From NCBI RefSeq assembly GCF_024494575.1, contig NZ_JANHDO010000001.1, positions 248,001-312,000 of the forward strand: a stretch of DNA of 64,000 nt. Reading direction: 5' to 3'. Both the position numbers and the translations under genes were made by a program. The notes beneath the pieces are model-generated. The model made no database searches, was not told the DNA's origin, and saw nothing but the letters and a program-made list of their open reading frames with translations. Source of the stretch: Halorubrum salinum (GTDB lineage Archaea > Halobacteriota > Halobacteria > Halobacteriales > Haloferacaceae). Positions 17,605-26,146 of this stretch are shown one piece after another; positions within the stretch are counted from its first letter, which is position 1, and each line of letters begins with the position of its first letter.

Positions 17605-18768
17605 ATGGACGAACGCGTACGCGAGCACGCCGGCGTGCTCGTCGACTGGAGCGCGCGGATCGAGGCCGGCGACGACGTCGTCGTGAGCGTCGCCGAGGAC
17701 GCCCACGACCTCGGCGTCGCCGTCGTCGAGGCGCTCGGCGAGCGGGGGGCGAACGTCACGACCCTGTACGGCTCCGACGAGATCTCTCGCGCGTATCTGA
17801 AGGGTAGCGAGGCGAGAGCCGCCGACGCCGACGCGGGAGACGGCGACACCGCAGTCGAGGCCGACGACTTCGATTCCGATCCCGCCGTCGACCGCGCCCT
17901 ATTCGAGGCCGCCGACGCCTACCTCCGGCTCGGCGGCGGGCGCAACACCACCGCGACCGCCGACGTGGACCGCGAGACCCGGCAGGCGTACGCCAAGGCT
18001 CGCAAGGGCGTCCGCGAGGCGCGCATGGACACCGACTGGGTGTCGACGGTCCATCCCACCCGCAGCCTCGCCCAACAGGCGGGGATGGCCTACGAGGAGT
18101 ACCAAGAGTTCGTCTACGACGCTGTCCTCCGCGACTGGGAGGCGCTCGCCGACGAGATGGCGCGGATGAAGGCGATCCTCGACGACGGCGAGGTGGTCCG
18201 GATCGTCACCGAGCGCGAGGACGCGCCCGACACCGACGTCCGGATGTCGATCGCGGGTCGGACCGCGGTCAACTCCGCGGCCTCCGTGGCGTACGACTCC
18301 CATAACCTCCCCTCCGGCGAGGTGTTCACCGCCCCGTACGACACGGAGGGCGAGGCCTTCTTCGACGTGCCGATGACGATCGACGCGGCCCGCGTCCGGA
18401 ACGTCCACCTCGTCTTCGAGGGCGGCGAGGTCGTCGACTTCGCGGCCGAAACGGGGGAATCGGCGCTCGCCAGCGTCCTCGACACCGACCCCGGCGCGCG
18501 GCGGCTCGGCGAGTTGGGGATCGGGATGAACCGCGGGATTGACCGGTTCACCGACTCGATCCTCTTCGACGAGAAGATGGGCGACACCGTCCACCTCGCG
18601 GTCGGCCGCGCGTACGACGCCTGTCTCCCCGACGGGGAATCGGGCAACGACAGCGCCGTCCACGTCGACATGATAAGCGACGTGAGCGCGGACTCGCGGC
18701 TGGAAGTCGACGGCGAGGTGGTCCAGCGAAACGGTCGGTTCCGGTGGGAGGACGGGTTCGAAGGCTGA
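17605..18768 (+). CDS. Aminopeptidase of the M29 (AmpS/thermophilic leucyl aminopeptidase) family
   Basis: This is a 387-residue cytosolic metallo-aminopeptidase. The C-terminal half carries the M29 metal-binding features: NLPSGEVFTAP (about 232-242), RRLGELGIGMN, FDEKMGDTVHLAVGRAY, and a final HVD in SAVHVDMISD. The N-terminal half has EHAGVLVDWSARIEAGDDV, also family-typical. Residues about 72-95 (ADADAGDGDTAVEADD) are an acidic insertion. The ATG at 17605 is the first in frame after the divergent DUF2237 gene. Confidence 0.9.
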   Translation: MDERVREHAGVLVDWSARIEAGDDVVVSVAEDAHDLGVAVVEALGERGANVTTLYGSDEISRAYLKGSEARAADADAGDGDTAVEADDFDSDPAVDRALFEAADAYLRLGGGRNTTATADVDRETRQAYAKARKGVREARMDTDWVSTVHPTRSLAQQAGMAYEEYQEFVYDAVLRDWEALADEMARMKAILDDGEVVRIVTEREDAPDTDVRMSIAGRTAVNSAASVAYDSHNLPSGEVFTAPYDTEGEAFFDVPMTIDAARVRNVHLVFEGGEVVDFAAETGESALASVLDTDPGARRLGELGIGMNRGIDRFTDSILFDEKMGDTVHLAVGRAYDACLPDGESGNDSAVHVDMISDVSADSRLEVDGEVVQRNGRFRWEDGFEG

Positions 18769-18781
18769 GTCGAGAACGCGC

Positions 18782-20518
18782 CTACCGCAGCGCGTCCAGA
18801 TCGAACTCGAAGGCCGCGACGGGCACCTCCAAGTCGTGTTCGACGAGCACGGCGGGATGGACCTCGCCGATGACGCCGACCGCGTCGCCGTCGATCACCA
18901 CGGTGGCCGCCCGGCCGTCGATGAACGACGGGTGCTCGGCTCTCGGCGTCTCCAGTTCGACGCCGAAGTCGTCACACACCGCCTGCAGGCGACTCTTCGC
19001 CGCCTCGTAAGAGGCGTCACGCCGGGCGACCGCGCCGGCGACGTGGCGGGCCTCGGCGACGTTCGAGTTCTGCGAGTCGTCGCGCTCGGCGACGAACCCG
19101 ACCTCTGCGACGTCCTGCGGGTAGGCGTTGTGCGTGTTTCGCTCCAACAGCATCACGAGCGACGGGAGCGCCCACGTCCGGAGTTGGGTGTACTCCTCGC
19201 TGTACGGCTCCGTGATCTCGACCGGGTCGCCGCCGCCGAAGGCGTCGCTTCCGGCCGCCACGTTCATTCGGTCGTAGTTCTCTGTCGCGCTCGTCATGTG
19301 GAAGTTCAGCAGATCCTCGAAGCCGAGTCCGACGAGGCTCGACCGGACCGCGTCCTCAAGTCGCGACCGCTCGTGGCGGCCGCCGACGGTCCCCACGTCG
19401 GGGTAGCGCGGCTCCAGTTCGTCGAAGCCGTAGGCGCGCCCCACGTCGTCGACCAGATCGAGCGGGTGGAGCACGTCGACGCGGTACGGCGGAATCGTCA
19501 CCTCGTAGGCGATCTCCTCGCCGAGCGTGTAGCTCGCGTCGAGGCCGGCGCGCTCGAAGCAGTCGACGATCTCCTCTGGCTCGAAGTCGACGCCGAGCAG
19601 CGTCTCGATCCGGTCGTGCGTCACGGACTTCTCGGTCGTATCGAAGTCCGGCCGAATCAGTTCCGACCCGTACTCGTCCGGCTGGATCGCGCCGTCGGCG
19701 TACTCGACCTCGACCTCCTCGATCGTCGCGCCACGGGCGGAGAGCGCGTAACAGATGATCGCACACATCTTGTCGATAGTCCACTGGTCCGTCCCCGTCA
19801 GCTCGACGAGGAGCTCGCGCGAGCCCGTGGTCACCTCCGTTCGCTTGCCGTTGATCACCGGCGGGAACGAGAAGAGCCCGAGTTCGTCGTAGATCGCGGG
19901 GTACCGATCGAGGTCGGCGACGAGGTCGGCGTACGTCTGTCCCGTGTCGTGCTCGCCAAGCACCTCGTTCGGCGTCAGCTCGTCGTTCGAGTCGAGCGGA
20001 ACGAACGAGACGCCGTCGGGGTCGACGCCGCGGTAGGTGACGGACGGCTCCGCGCCCTCTTGGAGCGCCGCGCCCTTCACCATCGCGAGGTCGTGGATCC
20101 CGATCGCGCCCTTCGCGCGGCCGCGGCCCATCGTCGCGTGGAGCTTCTCCTGCAGCTGGATCAGCGAGTCGAGTCCCGCCTCGTCGAGGTCGACGCCGCG
20201 GACGATCGCGCCGGTGACGTACGGCCGCTCCTCGGGGACGGATTCGTCGACCTCGATCGTCCACTCGGGGTCGTTCGTCTCGGGGACGTACACGCCGCGG
20301 TCGTCGCCGTAGTGGTATCGCAGCGAGCGCGCGACGCCCTCGACGGACAGCCGGTCGAGCCGGTCGGGCGCGAACTCGAACTGGAGGAGCCCGTCGTCGG
20401 TCTCGCCTTCGAACTCCAGCCCGAGCCCGAACAGGTCCGTCTTGAACTCCTCGTCCGTGGTGTCCGTCCGCCCCGTCAGCCCGCGAAGCTCGTCGGTGTC
20501 GATGTCGACGACGGGCAT
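18782..20518 (-). CDS. pheT: Phenylalanyl-tRNA synthetase beta subunit
   Basis: This is the beta chain of the alpha2-beta2 enzyme that charges tRNA-Phe. It has 578 residues, the archaeal/eukaryotic size, shorter than bacterial PheT and without an EMAP-like N-terminal domain. It opens with MPVVDIDTDELRGLTG. The B3/B4 editing region is around 100-260 (KRTEVTTGSRELLVELTGTD), followed by a B5 region (IPPYRVDVLHPLDLVDDV) and FGVELETP near the end. Its ATG overlaps the pheS stop by one base (TGATG), so the subunits are coupled. Convergent with the M29 gene (13 bp apart). Confidence 0.96.
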   Translation of the reverse strand: MPVVDIDTDELRGLTGRTDTTDEEFKTDLFGLGLEFEGETDDGLLQFEFAPDRLDRLSVEGVARSLRYHYGDDRGVYVPETNDPEWTIEVDESVPEERPYVTGAIVRGVDLDEAGLDSLIQLQEKLHATMGRGRAKGAIGIHDLAMVKGAALQEGAEPSVTYRGVDPDGVSFVPLDSNDELTPNEVLGEHDTGQTYADLVADLDRYPAIYDELGLFSFPPVINGKRTEVTTGSRELLVELTGTDQWTIDKMCAIICYALSARGATIEEVEVEYADGAIQPDEYGSELIRPDFDTTEKSVTHDRIETLLGVDFEPEEIVDCFERAGLDASYTLGEEIAYEVTIPPYRVDVLHPLDLVDDVGRAYGFDELEPRYPDVGTVGGRHERSRLEDAVRSSLVGLGFEDLLNFHMTSATENYDRMNVAAGSDAFGGGDPVEITEPYSEEYTQLRTWALPSLVMLLERNTHNAYPQDVAEVGFVAERDDSQNSNVAEARHVAGAVARRDASYEAAKSRLQAVCDDFGVELETPRAEHPSFIDGRAATVVIDGDAVGVIGEVHPAVLVEHDLEVPVAAFEFDLDALR

Positions 20519-22026
20519 CAGTAGCTCACCTCCGCGTTCCGCAGGAAGTCGATGTCGGCCAAGGTCCCGTGGAGGTCGCGGATGTCCTCCGCGCCCGTGG
20601 TGAGCATCGCGAGCCGCTCTAAGGCGAGCCCCCACGCCATCACGTCGCAGTCGACGCCGAGCGGGCCGGTGACCTCCTCGCGGAAGACGCCGGAGTTCCC
20701 TATCTCGATCTCCTCGCCCGTCTCGGGGTGTTCGCCGAACAGCTCGAAGGAGGGCTCGGTGTAGGGGTTGTAATGCGGCTTGAACCGGATGTCGGTGATA
20801 CCGAACTGCCGGTAGAACTCCTCGAAGGTGCCCATCAGATCGCGGACTGAGAGGTCCTCCGCCATCACCCACCCCTCGATCTGGAAGAACTCGAGCAGGT
20901 GCGTCGGGTCGAGCGTGTCGTTGCGGTACACCTTCTCGACGGAGAAGTAACGCTGGGGAGGTTCCAGTTCCGCGCCCGCGACCCCCGAAAGGTATCGCAT
21001 CGATAGCGAGGTGGTGTGACCCCGCAGCGCGACCTCGCGGGCGAACTCCTCGGACCACGGCGAGTGGTAGCCGTCGCCGTCGTCGCCCCAGCCGTCGCGG
21101 TGCGCCCGCTCCACCCGGTCGATAAGCTCTTCCGGAATATCGTCCATCGGATCCACGTCGAGCGCGAACCGGTCCCAGTGGGTCCGCGCCGGGTGGTCCT
21201 GCGGCATGAACAGACAGTCGTTGATCCAGAAGTCGCTGTCGGCGTGAGGTCCCTCCATCTCCGAAAAGCCCATCCCGACGAGCACGTCCTTCACGCGGTC
21301 CGCGGTCCGGCGGAGGACGTGCGTGCGGCCGCCGCGGGCGGCGGGGGCGTCCGCTTCGACGTTGTACTCGGAGAACTCCACGTCTCGCCACTCGCCGCTC
21401 GCGAGCAGCTCCGGGGTGACCTCCGCGACCGTCTCCGTCGCCTCGACGCCGCCCATCAGCGCGTCGACGCCGGCGTCGGTGAGCCCGACCGACCGAGTCG
21501 TCGACTCCTCGACAGAGACGAGCCCGCGGGAGTCGAGCCGGTCGATCACCGCCTCATCGACGTCGGGGGTCTCGCCGGCCGCGAGCGCGGAGAGCGCGGC
21601 GGCTTCGGTGTCGGCGTCGGGGTCCGCGTCCGCGTCGACGGTCAGCTCTCCCGAGTCGATCCGCCCGAACCCCTTCCGCGCGAAGTTCGAGAGCGCGATG
21701 TCGACCGCGGGACCGTCGAGACCGGCCTCGCCGATGACCCGTCCCATCGAGACCGGCTCCTCGTCGGCGTCGAGCGCGAGCCCGGCCCGGTAGAGCCGGA
21801 CCTCCGGGAGCCCGTCGTCGACGTACTCGCGCCCCTCGTCGGTGAGCGCGAGCGTCTCCGTCGCGGTCTCTGCCACCGTCAACAGTCCCTCGTCTCGGAG
21901 GTCGAAGGCCGCGCCGGTGACCGTCTCCGGCTTCAGACCCGTTTCGGTGGCAATTTCGGCTACGGTTCGTTCGTCCGTCGCGCTCGCGGCTTCGAGGACC
22001 GCGAGCTGTCGTTCCGGGAGTCGCAT
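20518..22026 (-). CDS. pheS: Phenylalanyl-tRNA synthetase alpha subunit
   Basis: This is the catalytic alpha chain, 502 residues. The N-terminus (1-70) is a winged-helix-like region opening MRLPERQLAVLEAASA; a longer HTH-type part up to about 220 is typical of archaeal/eukaryotic PheS. The class II catalytic core follows: motif 1 around GFSEMEGPHADSDFWINDCLF, the Phe-binding HTTSLSMRYL, motif 2 YFSVEKVYRNDTLDPTHLLEF, and motif 3 near VMAWGLALERLAML. First gene of the pheST pair, 52 bp downstream of the M48-like gene on the same strand. Confidence 0.96.
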   Translation of the reverse strand: MRLPERQLAVLEAASATDERTVAEIATETGLKPETVTGAAFDLRDEGLLTVAETATETLALTDEGREYVDDGLPEVRLYRAGLALDADEEPVSMGRVIGEAGLDGPAVDIALSNFARKGFGRIDSGELTVDADADPDADTEAAALSALAAGETPDVDEAVIDRLDSRGLVSVEESTTRSVGLTDAGVDALMGGVEATETVAEVTPELLASGEWRDVEFSEYNVEADAPAARGGRTHVLRRTADRVKDVLVGMGFSEMEGPHADSDFWINDCLFMPQDHPARTHWDRFALDVDPMDDIPEELIDRVERAHRDGWGDDGDGYHSPWSEEFAREVALRGHTTSLSMRYLSGVAGAELEPPQRYFSVEKVYRNDTLDPTHLLEFFQIEGWVMAEDLSVRDLMGTFEEFYRQFGITDIRFKPHYNPYTEPSFELFGEHPETGEEIEIGNSGVFREEVTGPLGVDCDVMAWGLALERLAMLTTGAEDIRDLHGTLADIDFLRNAEVSY

Positions 22027-22078
22027 TCGAGTTATCCGTATAGGCGGTGGGCTGGTTGGTAACGGTTCCGGGACATGG

Positions 22079-22810
22079 TCACGACGCCCCCGCGCGAAGT
22101 CGCTCGATCCGGTCCCCGAGCGGCGGCTGGACCGCGAACCACGTCGACCAGTCACCGGTCTCCGGCTCGACACCCCGCATCGCGGCGGCGCGCTCGAACG
22201 CGTCAGCGACGCGGTCTCCCCCGACCGCGTCGGCCGCGCGGGCGTCGGCCGCGTACTGCACCCGACGGCCCACCCAGAACGCGGTAAGCCCGATCGCGAC
22301 GAGCGACGCGAACCCGGCGTCGAACGGGACGGCCGCGGTGACGATCGCGGCCAGCACGGCCAGCACCGACGCGACGGCGGCGGCCCGGAACTCCGTGTAC
22401 CACGTCTCGACGCGGCCGGCCTCCGCGGCGAGGAGACCGATCGCCACGTCCTCGTTCGCCTCGTCCAGCAGGCTCTCCGTGACGAACAGCACCCGGCGGC
22501 GCGGCGGCCCGCGCACCGCCACGTCGACGGGTCCCGGATCGCCGCCGCTCCGTCCTTCGGCGTCGACCCGTCCCTCGGCGTCGGATTCTCCCGCCGCCGC
22601 GTCGGCCTCGGTACCGGCGTCAGATCCTCGCTCGATAGCCACGCGATCGACGTCGAGACCGGCCTCTCCGCGGAGGTACGCGAGGCGCCCGCGCTCAGCG
22701 TCGGTCAGATCGCGCAGGCCGCGGAAGCGGTCGGCGGCAACGAGCGGTCCGACCTCGACGGCGAGGAACGCGGCGACGGCGGTGGCGGAGACGAACGCGG
22801 CGGTGAGCAT
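22079..22810 (-). CDS. M48-peptidase-like membrane protein lacking the HExxH histidines
   Basis: This is a 243-residue protein with one N-terminal (1-26) and about two central (143-185) membrane segments. Its layout follows M48/HtpX peptidases: a soluble stretch RRRVLFVTESLLDEANEDV (105-122), immediately followed by the place where HExxH should be, then membrane segments, then RAADAVGGDRVADAFERAA and a C-terminal PPLGDRIERL like the family's HPPxxxRI. The zinc motif reads A129-E130-A-G-R133, so both histidines are missing. It is therefore probably an inactive relative, perhaps a scaffold or regulator. Residues about 61-97 are an acidic insertion. The ATG at 22810 is chosen because a TATA box lies about 27 bp upstream. 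Confidence 0.7.
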   Translation of the reverse strand: MLTAAFVSATAVAAFLAVEVGPLVAADRFRGLRDLTDAERGRLAYLRGEAGLDVDRVAIERGSDAGTEADAAAGESDAEGRVDAEGRSGGDPGPVDVAVRGPPRRRVLFVTESLLDEANEDVAIGLLAAEAGRVETWYTEFRAAAVASVLAVLAAIVTAAVPFDAGFASLVAIGLTAFWVGRRVQYAADARAADAVGGDRVADAFERAAAMRGVEPETGDWSTWFAVQPPLGDRIERLRAGAS

Positions 22811-22833
22811 GCGGATCAGTTTCTCGCCGGCCG

Positions 22834-22840
22834 AATAAAA
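22834..22840 (-). promoter_or_regulatory. TATA box of the M48-like gene
   Basis: TTTTATT on the minus strand lies about 24-30 bp before the ATG at 22810, which fits a leaderless transcript and supports this start over the longer open frame upstream. It also suggests that this gene, and perhaps pheST, has its own promoter separate from the mcm-minD genes. Confidence 0.6.
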
Positions 22841-22867
22841 CGTCTCGACCGATGGCGACCCGGCCTG

Positions 22868-22920
22868 CAACCGGCGGTAACCCGGCTGGTAACCGACGGT
22901 AATCCGGCCGGCAACCGACG
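22868..22920. repeat. 22-bp direct repeat upstream of the M48-like gene
   Basis: Two adjacent 22-bp copies, 22868-22889 (CAACCGGCGGTAACCCGGCTGG) differing at four positions from 22890-22911, are followed by the first nine bases of a third. Each contains GGTAAYCCGG. They lie about 30-80 bp upstream of the TATA box, where an archaeal activator would bind. The rest of the 203-bp gap (22811-23013) shows no gene. Confidence 0.65.
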
Positions 22921-23013
22921 ACCGTCGGACGACTCCGATCCCCGAACGCACCGTCGAATCTCTGACCGCTTCGCTGCCGCAGCCGTCGCGGTGTCCGTCC
23001 GCCGTGCCTCGCT

Positions 23014-23664
23014 TTATGATGGCACTCGGCGGGCGACGTCACGGACCGCGACCGCCGCGTCGCTGTCGGGCGCGGCGTCGACCACGGGACTCTCGTCTTC
23101 GACCGACCGGCCGACGCGCGGGTCAGCCGGAACGACGGCGACGGGCGCACCGAGGGCGTCGGCGATCGTCTCAGTCGGCGGCTCCTCGACGACGCGGTTG
23201 ACCACGCAGCCGACGAGTCCGGCGTCGAGTTCGCGGGCGAGTTCGCGCGTCCTGACCGCGTCGGCCAGTGCGAACGCCCGCGGCGACGCGACGAGCACCG
23301 AGGCGTCCGCGACCGCCAGCGGAACGCCGGCGTCCGATCGACGTCCGGCAGGACAGTCGAGGACGACGGTGCCGCGCTCGCGTTCGAGCCGTCCGATCGC
23401 GGATTCGAGCCGCGTAAGGTCACAGGCCCGAGCACCGGCGAGCGTCCGCCCGCAGGGGACGACCTCGACCGGGCCCGCCCGCAGCGTTTCGATCGGGTCG
23501 GCACGGCCGGCGAGCACGTCGTGGAGGTCCGGTCCCCGTCCGCCCGGTAGGTCCGCCATCCCGAGGTCTGCGTCGACGACGACGGCGCCGAGTGCGGCAG
23601 CAACGTTGTACGCGAGCGTCGTCTTCCCGACGCCGCCCTTGCCGCCGGCGACGGCGAGGATCAC
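23014..23664 (-). CDS. minD: MinD/ParA-type ATPase
   Basis: This is a 216-residue deviant Walker A ATPase of the MinD/ParA group, whose members position division, motility or chemosensory structures. The N-terminus VILAVAGGKGGVGKTTLAYN holds the deviant Walker A (residues 7-16). Switch I-like VVVDADLGMADLPG and switch II/Walker B VVLDCPAGRRSDAG follow. Most MinD proteins have a C-terminal amphipathic helix for membrane binding; here the end (VRDVARRVPS) is short and only weakly suited. It starts with GTG (23664), overlapping the upstream stop as GTGA. It is the last gene of the tight mcm cluster. A MinD paralogue in a similar position is known in Haloferax volcanii, as far as I recall. Confidence 0.88.
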   Translation of the reverse strand: MILAVAGGKGGVGKTTLAYNVAAALGAVVVDADLGMADLPGGRGPDLHDVLAGRADPIETLRAGPVEVVPCGRTLAGARACDLTRLESAIGRLERERGTVVLDCPAGRRSDAGVPLAVADASVLVASPRAFALADAVRTRELARELDAGLVGCVVNRVVEEPPTETIADALGAPVAVVPADPRVGRSVEDESPVVDAAPDSDAAVAVRDVARRVPS

Positions 23665-24416
23665 GCCAGCCGCTCCAGCGCCTCGATCGGCACGTCTGTC
23701 GACTCGGCGCGCGCGGCCAGCGCGGCGGTCCGATCGCTCACCGCGCGGAGGCGCTCCGCGTCCGTCTCGATCCGGCGGCGGAGATCGGACACGCCATCCA
23801 GCCCGTCCGCTTCTTCGACGACTTCGGTCGCCGTGCCGAGATCGGCACCCGTGAGTCGCTCTGCCCGATCCACTCGGTCGGCCACCGCGTCCAGCCACTC
23901 GTCGACCACCGTCGGTGCCACGCCGCCGTCGCCCGCTTCTCCGTCGGAGATCGGATCGACGCCCGCGCCGTCGTCACGTTCGGTCTCCCCCTTCTCGCCG
24001 TCTTCCCGTCTGTTGCCTACGGTCGTGACGGCATCTCTCGGCGGCCTGTGATCCCCGAGCGTTCGGACCGCGTCGAGCACCGGCGTCTCGGAGCGAGCGC
24101 CCGAGAACGGGTCCCCCTCGTCCGACCCCTGCACACTCTCCCGATCTGACGTGACCGAACCGACCTCTACCGGCGGCTCGGTCGGCTCGGCGGGAACGGC
24201 GAAACCCACGGCCCTGGACGCGCCCGGTCCGAGCCGCACGACGACACCGCCCGCGTCCCAGCCCGCCTCCGGAACGCCAGCGCGCCGCGGCGGTAACACC
24301 GGACCGTCGAGCCGGCTGTCGAGCCGAATCCGACGCGGAACCGCTTCGTCGTTGTGCACGCGACACCGTACCAGCGACACGCCGCCGTCCTGCTCGACGG
24401 TCCACGCGAGATCCAT
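23661..24416 (-). CDS. Conserved haloarchaeal protein of unknown function, mcm-minD cluster
   Basis: This is a 251-residue soluble protein of no known function. The N-terminal ~85 residues look like a beta-rich domain (DLAWTVEQDGGVSLVRCRVHN ... RLDGPVLPPRRAGVPEAGW). A long acidic, probably disordered linker (about 85-165) follows. The C-terminus (about 170-251) is helical, with DEWLDAVADRVDRAERL and heptad-like leucines. I choose the ATG at 24416 because a GTTAAATG box lies about 25-30 bp upstream and the conserved-looking part starts there; an in-frame ATG at 24440 is the alternative. Its stop overlaps the GTG of minD by 4 bp. Confidence 0.72.
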   Translation of the reverse strand: MDLAWTVEQDGGVSLVRCRVHNDEAVPRRIRLDSRLDGPVLPPRRAGVPEAGWDAGGVVVRLGPGASRAVGFAVPAEPTEPPVEVGSVTSDRESVQGSDEGDPFSGARSETPVLDAVRTLGDHRPPRDAVTTVGNRREDGEKGETERDDGAGVDPISDGEAGDGGVAPTVVDEWLDAVADRVDRAERLTGADLGTATEVVEEADGLDGVSDLRRRIETDAERLRAVSDRTAALAARAESTDVPIEALERLA

Positions 24417-24491
24417 ACCGGCAGTGCCGCGGATTTGCATTTAACGTGTCACGGATGAAACCCGCATCGAGACGAAGAGACACAGCCGGGT

Positions 24492-25370
24492 CTAGGGGCC
24501 GAGTTCTCCGGAGATATCGCCGTGCTGATCGACGGTTTCAGCGTCGATCACGGCTCTGACTGCTATTCCGTCTCCATGCTCGGCGATCCAAGCGGCTGCC
24601 GACTCATCGACCGTGACGGGACCGTCAAGCTCGGCGATCCGAACCGCCGCCAGCGACGCGGCGAGGCGCGGACCGTCGTACGTCGACGGGCGCGTGCCGG
24701 CGTCGTCCGGAACGACGCCCGGAACCACCGACAGCGCACCGCGAAACGCCGGATACACCGCACGGGCGAGTTCTCGGCGTGCGTCCCGACGTCGGTTCTC
24801 CACCCGATCGCGGAGTTCGAGCCGACACTCGCGGACGTCTCTGGCGCGGTCGGCCCGTGCCCGCGCGCCGTCGAGCGCCTGTTCCGCGGCGATCCGGTCC
24901 GTCTGGGCACGCGCCAGCGCCGCGGCCGTCGATTCGAGTTCGGCGAGCGTCTCGGTAGCGTCGGCGTCGACGCTCCTGCGCGCCCGCACGTCGCCGCGGA
25001 GTGCCGCGATCTGTTCTTTGAGCCGTTCCTCCTCGCCGCCGGCGTCCGCGACGCGTCGCCGGGCCGAATCGAGGTCGACCGCCGGGACCGCCGTCGACGC
25101 CAATCGCTCGTGAAGACCGGTCAGTTCCGCTCTGACAGACGCCGTTCGTCCGCGCGACCGGGCCGCCGCGGCGAGTTCGCGGTGGAGCGTCGTCTCGGTC
25201 GGAATCCGCCCGAGGACCACCTCGGGTGACGGAACGACATCACGGCCCGCCGCGGTCGCTTCCGGGCCGTCGGGCTCCGGGCCGTCGGGTCCGTCTCTCA
25301 CACCGGCGCGACCGTAACCGCCGCGGCCGCTTTCCGTCCGCAGCTCCCGTCGTTCCCGCGGATCGCTCAC
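24492..25370 (-). CDS. Coiled-coil protein of unknown function, mcm-minD cluster
   Basis: This is a 292-residue soluble protein, function unknown. Residues about 1-45 are Gly/Asp/Pro-rich and probably disordered. Residues about 60-185 form a long coiled coil with repeated Leu/Ala heptads (RVADAGGEEERLKEQIAALR, ETLAELESTAAALARAQTDR). The C-terminus is a compact domain ending VIDAETVDQHGDISGEL. It starts at a GTG (25370) that overlaps the upstream stop (GTGA), so translation is coupled. A 75-bp gap separates it from the next gene. Confidence 0.75.
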   Translation of the reverse strand: MSDPRERRELRTESGRGGYGRAGVRDGPDGPEPDGPEATAAGRDVVPSPEVVLGRIPTETTLHRELAAAARSRGRTASVRAELTGLHERLASTAVPAVDLDSARRRVADAGGEEERLKEQIAALRGDVRARRSVDADATETLAELESTAAALARAQTDRIAAEQALDGARARADRARDVRECRLELRDRVENRRRDARRELARAVYPAFRGALSVVPGVVPDDAGTRPSTYDGPRLAASLAAVRIAELDGPVTVDESAAAWIAEHGDGIAVRAVIDAETVDQHGDISGELGP

Positions 25371-25705
25371 AGCTGTTCGCCTCGCATCGCGTCCGGATCG
25401 GGATGTGACGTCCCCGCAGCGAACGCGGTGTACGGCGTCGATTTCGACTCCCGATCCGCGTACGCGACCGCGGCCTCACGGACCGGCGCATCGAGCGCGA
25501 CGTACTCGTTGAACGGTTCGGTGCGCTCGATCTGCACGTCGCCTCGGTGCGACTCGCGGAGTCGGAGCGCCAGAAAAGCGGCGTACACCGTCGAGTCGAC
25601 GAGCGCAGCGCGGCCGAACCGTCTGACCACGACCTCGTCGTGACGACGACACAGGTTCCGGAGCGCGGTTCGAGCCGCAGCCGAATACGTCACGACCAAC
25701 AACAC
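25367..25705 (-). CDS. Conserved small protein of unknown function, mcm-minD cluster
   Basis: This is a 112-residue soluble protein, function unknown. It opens LLVVTYSAAARTALRNLCRRH and continues with VVVRRFGRAALVDSTVYAAFLALRLRE, then REAAVAYADRESKSTPYTAF. The small basic N-terminal half could bind nucleic acid, but no known domain is recognised. It starts with GTG (25705); a GTG four codons in (25693) is possible. Its stop overlaps the next start by 4 bp, and it follows the previous gene by 48 bp. Confidence 0.72.
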   Translation of the reverse strand: MLLVVTYSAAARTALRNLCRRHDEVVVRRFGRAALVDSTVYAAFLALRLRESHRGDVQIERTEPFNEYVALDAPVREAAVAYADRESKSTPYTAFAAGTSHPDPDAMRGEQL

Positions 25706-25753
25706 GACCGCCAGTGGTCGGCTCCAGACCTTAGCGGTTCCGAACCGCTCCGG

Positions 25754-26146
25754 CTATCGGACTCGTTCGATCTCGAACTCGGGGACTGAGTCGTTTTCTC
25801 TCCCTGTCAGTTCACCCGAGTTGTTTCGATCTTTCGACCGGTCGTCGCGAGACTCCCCGGAGCACTTGGCAGTGGAATCCGCGTCGAGCGTGTCAGCACC
25901 GACGGACAGTCCGGTTCTCGCGAGCACTCGCTCGCGCGCGGCCGGCTTCGAGGGAGCGACGACGATCGTTCCGTCCACCGGTGGTTCGCCCACCGCACGG
26001 AACACGTCGTCTTCGCCCTCGAACTCGCTGGCGTACGTCCGCAACACGGCCGCGACTCGTCGCTCCGTCGCGGCGAGATCCGCCTCCCCGTCCTCGAACG
26101 CACGGAGGGCGTCCTCGACGTTCCGCATCGCTGAGATTCGGTCCAT
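25754..26146 (-). CDS. Conserved protein directly after mcm, unknown function
   Basis: This is a 130-residue acidic protein of unknown function. The first ~85 residues look folded and helical (MDRISAMRNVEDALRAFEDG, ERRVAAVLRTYASEFEG, then GTIVVAPSKPAARERVLA). The tail from about 90 is Ser/Asp/Asn-rich and probably disordered. Its ATG directly follows the mcm TAG with no spacing, so it must be made from the mcm message and is likely coupled to it. Confidence 0.75.
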   Translation of the reverse strand: MDRISAMRNVEDALRAFEDGEADLAATERRVAAVLRTYASEFEGEDDVFRAVGEPPVDGTIVVAPSKPAARERVLARTGLSVGADTLDADSTAKCSGESRDDRSKDRNNSGELTGRENDSVPEFEIERVR

